Assembly: GCA_026770615.1 (NCBI GenBank)
Contig: MU631327.1
Span: forward strand, 444,780 to 455,325
From: Pavlovales sp. CCMP2436
Lineage: Eukaryota > Haptophyta > Pavlovophyceae > Pavlovales
Length of the DNA stretch: 10,546 nt
Direction of reading: 5' to 3'
Within the stretch, counting starts at the first letter, position 1, and every line of letters begins with the position of its first letter. The position numbers and the translations under genes are program-made. The notes beneath the pieces are model-generated. The model made no database searches. It was given only the letters and a program-made list of their open reading frames with translations, and had not been told where the DNA came from. Below are positions 7,680-10,546 of the stretch, piece by piece.

Positions 7680-7727
7680 GGTGGCACGTTCCTATAGTTG
7701 TCAGGATGGCAATCCGGATGTCAGACA

Positions 7728-7755
7728 GAGCCCAAGTGAGAAGACACTTGGGCTC
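7728..7755. repeat. LTR-terminal hairpin, perfect copy
   Basis: GAGCCCAAGTG (7728-7738), loop of 6 bases, CACTTGGGCTC (7745-7755). It is the counterpart of the hairpin at 1051-1079. Confidence 0.6.
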
Positions 7756-7795
7756 CCGATAGAAAGAAAGTTTCTTCAGTTATTAAGAGGAGGAT

Positions 7796-7966
7796 TACAG
7801 GGGATCGCGGACAATAAGAACGGCGCTTTTTGAGGCTGAGGCTGAGTTTCTTAGCAAGTTGCATACAAACAATGCTCAAATTTGCTTAAATTACATACTA
7901 GCAATGCAAAAAAAAGAGGCTCAGTTTCTTAACACGACGGTTTCTTATTGCCCGCGATCCCCTGTA
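7796..7966 (+). mobile_element. MITE copy 2 (TA-flanked, 171 bp including both TA)
   Basis: Same family as 3710-3879 in reverse orientation. The left end has A for G at one position of the inverted repeat (GATCGCGGACAATA); the right end keeps the intact form. The interior carries two imperfect direct copies of a GAGGCT-(GAGGCT)-AGTTTCTTA segment near each arm and an 8-A run (7-A in copy 1). It lies 33 bases beyond the LTR-like relic. It encodes no protein. Confidence 0.85.
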
Positions 7967-8143
7967 TTGAGTCGCCCTGTCTGGCCGGCTAGAGACCCCT
8001 TGTCGGGAATCGTAGCCTGGGGAAGGAGATAGCAGCCGCCCCCGTGAAATGGCAGGTTCGGCGAGCTGCGCACACAGCGTACGTCATTCTAATATTATTA
8101 CTGCTGTAGACCACGAACGCAAAAATACCCAGTAATAAATATA

Positions 8144-8172
8144 CCGTGATTCTGCATCACGCAGAATCGCGG
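8144..8172. repeat. Hairpin (8-bp perfect stem extended to 12 positions)
   Basis: GATTCTGC (8148-8155), loop ATCAC, GCAGAATC (8161-8168). It is flanked by CCG and CGG that pair further around one T-G position. It follows an AT-rich tract and lies about 470 bases before the Sel1/MYND ATG. Confidence 0.55.
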
Positions 8173-8504
8173 ACTCACTGACGGTCCGCCCAAGTAGTAG
8201 TCAGCTGATGTAACTCTGAACGGTGACTGCGTGGGGTGCATCAGGCTCGGCAGCTTTGCGTGTTCGCGAGCCTCCAGTCTGCAGATGGCTGGGGATGCTC
8301 GCTACTTTCAAAACCGGCGCAGTTTCTGCGTTCGTGCCCCCATTTGACAGCGTCTGAACGTCACTCTGTTGAGCTTCAGCGTCACCAAATATCTTGTCAG
8401 TTTAACCATAGCAAGCGCGCCCGCTACGTGCTCGCACACACCGGGTGCTTGCCTGCAGCCATCTCTGCCCGTGCCGCGACGCGCATTTTCAAAGCTGGCG
8501 CCTC

Positions 8505-8604
8505 CCCGCAGCTCGCAGCTCGGCAGCAGGCAGCCTCCGCTCGCAGCTCGCAGCTCCTCGCCTCGCGCAGCCGCCTCCTCCGCTCGCAGCTCCTCTGCGC
8601 GCCT
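8505..8604 (+). repeat. Imperfect CTCGCAGCTC-rich tract
   Basis: CTCGCAGCTC or close variants recur near 8510, 8540-8552 and 8582-8592, with other Cys/Ser-coding CT-rich bits between. It is probably low-complexity 5' UTR sequence just before the ATG at 8645. Confidence 0.45.
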
Positions 8605-9093
8605 CGGGCCGAGTGCCTCTGCGCCTCATTGCTTGCCAGGTGCGATGGACGTGATCGTGCTCCGCCGAATGGCCGACCAGGACGACGCGGAAGCGCAGCA
8701 CACCCTCGCACAATGCTACTACTACGGGAGGAAGGTGCCGCAGGACTAGGCCAAGGCTGCTGCTCTCTACCGCTGCGCCGCCGACTAGGGCCACTTGGAC
8801 GCGCAGCACGACTACGGGATTTGCTGCCGCGATGGTACGGGCGTGCCGCAGGACGATCACGAGGCCGCTCGCCTCTTCCGCCGTGCGGCCAACAAGGGGC
8901 ACGCGGCCGCGCAGTGCGAACTCGCGGGTTGCTTCAAATCAGGGAGGGGATGCCTCAGGATGATGACGAGGCTGTTCGCCTCTTCCGCCGCGCGGCCGAG
9001 CAGGGCGACGCGATTGGGGAGTACTGCCTCGGGAAGTGCTACGCACGTGGAATGGGCGTGCGGCAGGACGATCACGAGGCTGCTTCGGCCTGG

Positions 9094-9309
9094 CAGCCGA
9101 GCAGGGCCTCGCTACAGCACAATTCAACTACGGGTTGTCTTGCGAACTAGACAGGGGCGTGCCGAAGGACGACGCCGAAGCTGCTCGCCTCTACTGCCTC
9201 GCAGCCGAGCAGGGCCTCGCTATAGCACAATTCAACTCCGGGTTGTCTTGCGAACTAGGCAGGGGCGTGCCGAAGGACGACGCCGAGGCTGCTCGCCTCT
9301 TCGGCCTCG
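9094..9309 (+). repeat. Recent tandem duplication of one 108-bp Sel1 unit
   Basis: Units 9094-9201 and 9202-9309 differ at only a handful of bases, with a more diverged third unit starting at 9310. The spacing of exactly 108 bases equals 36 codons. These two repeats are far more alike than any other pair in the array. Confidence 0.85.
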
Positions 9310-9537
9310 CAGCCGAACAGGGGCACGCAATGGGGCAATTCAGCGTAAGAGAGTGCCACAACCAAGGGAAGGGTGTGCCACAGGACGATCGCGAGGCCGC
9401 TCGCCTCTACCGCATGGCAGCCGAGCAGGCCTCGTCGCGGCCATTTACAACCTCGCGGTGTTCTGCGAAGACGGTATTGGAGTGCCGCAGGACGTCGGCG
9501 AGGCTGCTCGCCTCTACCGTCTGGCGGCCGACAAGGG

Positions 9538-9614
9538 ATACGCTAATGCGGAGAGCAACCTCGCTAATGCGGAGATACGCTAATGCGGAGATACGCTAAT
9601 GCGGAGAGCAACCT
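9538..9614 (+). repeat. 16/21-bp tandem amplification that shifts the reading frame
   Basis: CGCTAATGCGGAG plus AGCAACCT or ATA occurs four times in the order 21, 16, 16 and 21 bases (9541-9561, 9562-9577, 9578-9593, 9594-9614). Removing 53 bases restores one continuous Sel1 repeat. 53 is not a multiple of three, so the event breaks the frame and creates TAA just after GAGATACGC-type codons. Confidence 0.85.
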
Positions 9615-9897
9615 CGCGTTGCTGTACATACAAGGCAGGGGTGTGTTGGCTGACATTGGCGAGGCTGCTCGCTTCTTTCGCCTCGCAGCAGATCAGGGTG
9701 ACGCGCTGTCCCAGTACAACCTGGGCAGTTTCCTCCTTGAGGAGGCGGCTGCTGGAAGGGCGCTGCCTGCCGCGCCGGGAGAGGCCGCTCGATTCCTCGC
9801 GCAGGCGGCGCAGCAGACGGGATTCCTGAACGTACGTTTCAGAGCTCTCGCTGCGCTCAGCAAGTACGCGTACAAGTTTGATGCCGTCGAGGCGTGC

Positions 9898-10020
9898 TGC
9901 GTCGGCTGCGGCAGGACGCGGAAGCTCAGGGCGTGCTCCAAGTGCCTAACCGCCAAGTTCTGTGGCACCGAGTGCGTCCGGCGCATGTGGCTCATGAGGC
10001 CCGTGCACAAGCAGAGCTGC
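9898..10020 (+). other. MYND zinc finger (within the Sel1/MYND gene)
   Basis: Cys codons at 9898, 9907, 9934, 9943, 9961 and 9973, His at 10006 and Cys at 10018 give C-x2-C-x8-C-x2-C-x5-C-x3-C-x10-H-x3-C. This fits MYND (usual x7 before the His) with three extra residues around WLMRPV. All eight ligands are present. Confidence 0.85.
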
Positions 10021-10290
10021 AAGACCTTCGCCACGGCAAGGGAGGAAGCCACGGCTGCTGCGGACGGCGGCGCGGACGAGCACGGCGCGGTTGCGGCCGA
10101 TACCGCGTAGCATGCAAGCCAGCTCGCTCCAAACAGTCCCGGGCTGGAATTTATTCTAAATGTCCTGGATCGACCCCTCTCATCGACCGCCACACACTGG
10201 GGCTGGCTGCACATTGGGCTATTTGACCACTTAGTTATATGTTAGTCACGTACAAGCAAATAGCTATTAGCTTTCGAACGCCTAGTTACA

Positions 10291-10298
10291 TATAAATA
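10291..10298 (+). promoter_or_regulatory. TATA-like box
   Basis: TATAAATA lies in a short AT-rich window, 45 bases before the ATG at 10343, at a distance fitting a transcription start about 20 bases upstream of that ATG. Support is positional only. Confidence 0.35.
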
Positions 10299-10342
10299 TA
10301 CTGTAACGGCCGGATCGCGCTGCCCGCTCGCGAGGCAGCCCG

Positions 10343-10546
10343 ATGGGCTGCCTCGCAAAGCTGTTGTACGCACTGCTATCGGCCACCTCCATCACGGACG
10401 CTTCATCTACTACCTCATCCACCGCGCCTCCGCGCGGTTGCTCGCGCCATGCGCGCGCGAACAAGTTCACGGCATTCAAAACCCAAACCCGCCATCAAGT
10501 GGACTCGCTCGCGCTCGACGTCTCGGCTCCTTCGGCTCCTTCTTCA
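10343..10546 (+). CDS. Possible 5' end of an unidentified gene, runs off the window
   Basis: An ATG at 10343 opens a frame with no stop for 68 codons to the last base of the window. The first residues, MGCLAKLLYALLSATSITDA, look like a signal or transit peptide (hydrophobic core then small residues). A Ser/Thr/Pro-rich part (SSTTSSTAPP) and basic residues follow. A TATA-like box sits 45 bases upstream. The minus strand is also partly open here (10282-10479), and 68 codons of GC-rich DNA can be open by chance. No domain is seen. Confidence 0.35.
   Translation, partial: MGCLAKLLYALLSATSITDASSTTSSTAPPRGCSRHARANKFTAFKTQTRHQVDSLALDVSAPSAPSS

Larger units (their letters stand above)
7486..7762 (-). 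repeat. Solo-LTR-like relic related to the LTR ending at 1086
   Basis: In the minus orientation it starts near 7762 with TCGGGAGCCCAAGTG, nearly the same as the LTR at 1086. It has the same inverted-repeat start and later shares CACCGCG-CTCGGACTC and AGCTC tracts (plus-strand 7508-7565). It may end at CAACA (7486-7490). The middle differs and carries its own simple repeats, so the two are family members rather than a pair from one insertion. No Gag follows it: the desaturase 5' region lies there instead, so it is most likely a solo LTR. Clear target duplications were not found. Confidence 0.5.
7967..8644. other. Region upstream of the Sel1/MYND gene
   Basis: No gene is recognised. It contains an AT-rich stretch at 8085-8145 (taataaatata at about 8133-8143), a strong hairpin at 8144-8172 and a GC-rich CT/CAG repeat tract at about 8505-8604. 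The frames crossing it lack ATG starts leading into the Sel1 frame, so it is probably 5' flank and UTR. Confidence 0.4.
8645..10110 (+). pseudogene. Sel1-repeat protein with C-terminal MYND zinc finger, decayed
   Basis: From ATG 8645 the region encodes about ten Sel1-type repeats of 36 residues (pattern A-x3-L/Y-G-x2-Y/C-x3-G-x-G-V-x-x-D-x2-E-A-A-R-L-F/Y-x2-A-A-x-x-G), then a MYND finger (9898-10020), ending in TAG at 10108-10110. Sel1 repeats form a superhelix for protein binding, and MYND fingers bind proline-rich peptides; such fusions are common in algal genomes. The frame is broken by TAG at 8747-8749 and 8786-8788, a missing base near 8949, a 7-base loss at 9084/9085, a missing base near 9430, and a 53-bp duplication at 9562-9614. 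The two single-base losses are in short G runs and could be sequencing errors. The two TAGs, the 7-base loss and the duplication are harder to explain so. The last segment (9583-10110) is intact for 175 codons. Confidence 0.8.

Noticed and set aside
800..7762. The two LTR-like copies as the two ends of a single 7-kb element
   Set aside because: Both are in the same orientation, but the Gag lies outside the interval (below 777), the copies are too diverged, and the interval holds the desaturase and other elements.
1..10546. CRISPR array or prokaryotic operon
   Set aside because: No regularly spaced repeats with unique spacers, and gene structure and element types are eukaryotic.

Overview
The window reads as nuclear DNA of a eukaryote, most likely a unicellular alga of the haptophyte or stramenopile kind. 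The reasons are a GC-rich, intronless cytochrome b5-fused fatty acid desaturase, a Sel1-repeat/MYND-finger gene of a type often expanded in such algae, relics of LTR and LINE-like retroelements, and small TA-flanked inverted-repeat elements. No bacterial operons or ribosome binding sites are seen. The lineage is inferred, not proven.

Layout. Positions 1-1086 (minus strand) hold the 5' end of an LTR retrotransposon: an LTR ending at 1086 and a damaged Gag-like ORF starting at 777 and leaving the window on the left. This element sits inside an older reverse transcriptase (RT) gene of another retroelement (1087-3019, minus), whose reading frame is cut exactly at the LTR edge and which also carries two frameshifts and a lost catalytic Asp. 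Positions 3156-4196 hold weak coding traces (one with an OTU-protease-like Asp-Gly-Asn-Cys motif), interrupted by a 618-bp terminal-inverted-repeat element that itself contains a 170-bp TA-flanked MITE. Positions 4197-5470 are AT-rich intergenic DNA with a few short repeats.

The one clearly intact gene is the desaturase (5471-6985, minus, possible upstream start at 7189). Upstream of it lies a solo-LTR-like relic (about 7486-7762) related to the LTR at 1086, then a second copy of the MITE (7796-7966) in opposite orientation to the first. Next is a decayed Sel1-repeat/MYND gene (8645-10110, plus) with two in-frame TAG codons, three small frameshifting deletions and a frameshifting 53-bp tandem duplication. 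At the right edge a TATA-like box and an open frame starting at 10343 suggest the 5' end of another gene.

The genes do not form a pathway. The picture is a layered transposon graveyard around one functional lipid-metabolism gene and one repeat-protein gene that has decayed, unless its smallest lesions are sequencing errors.
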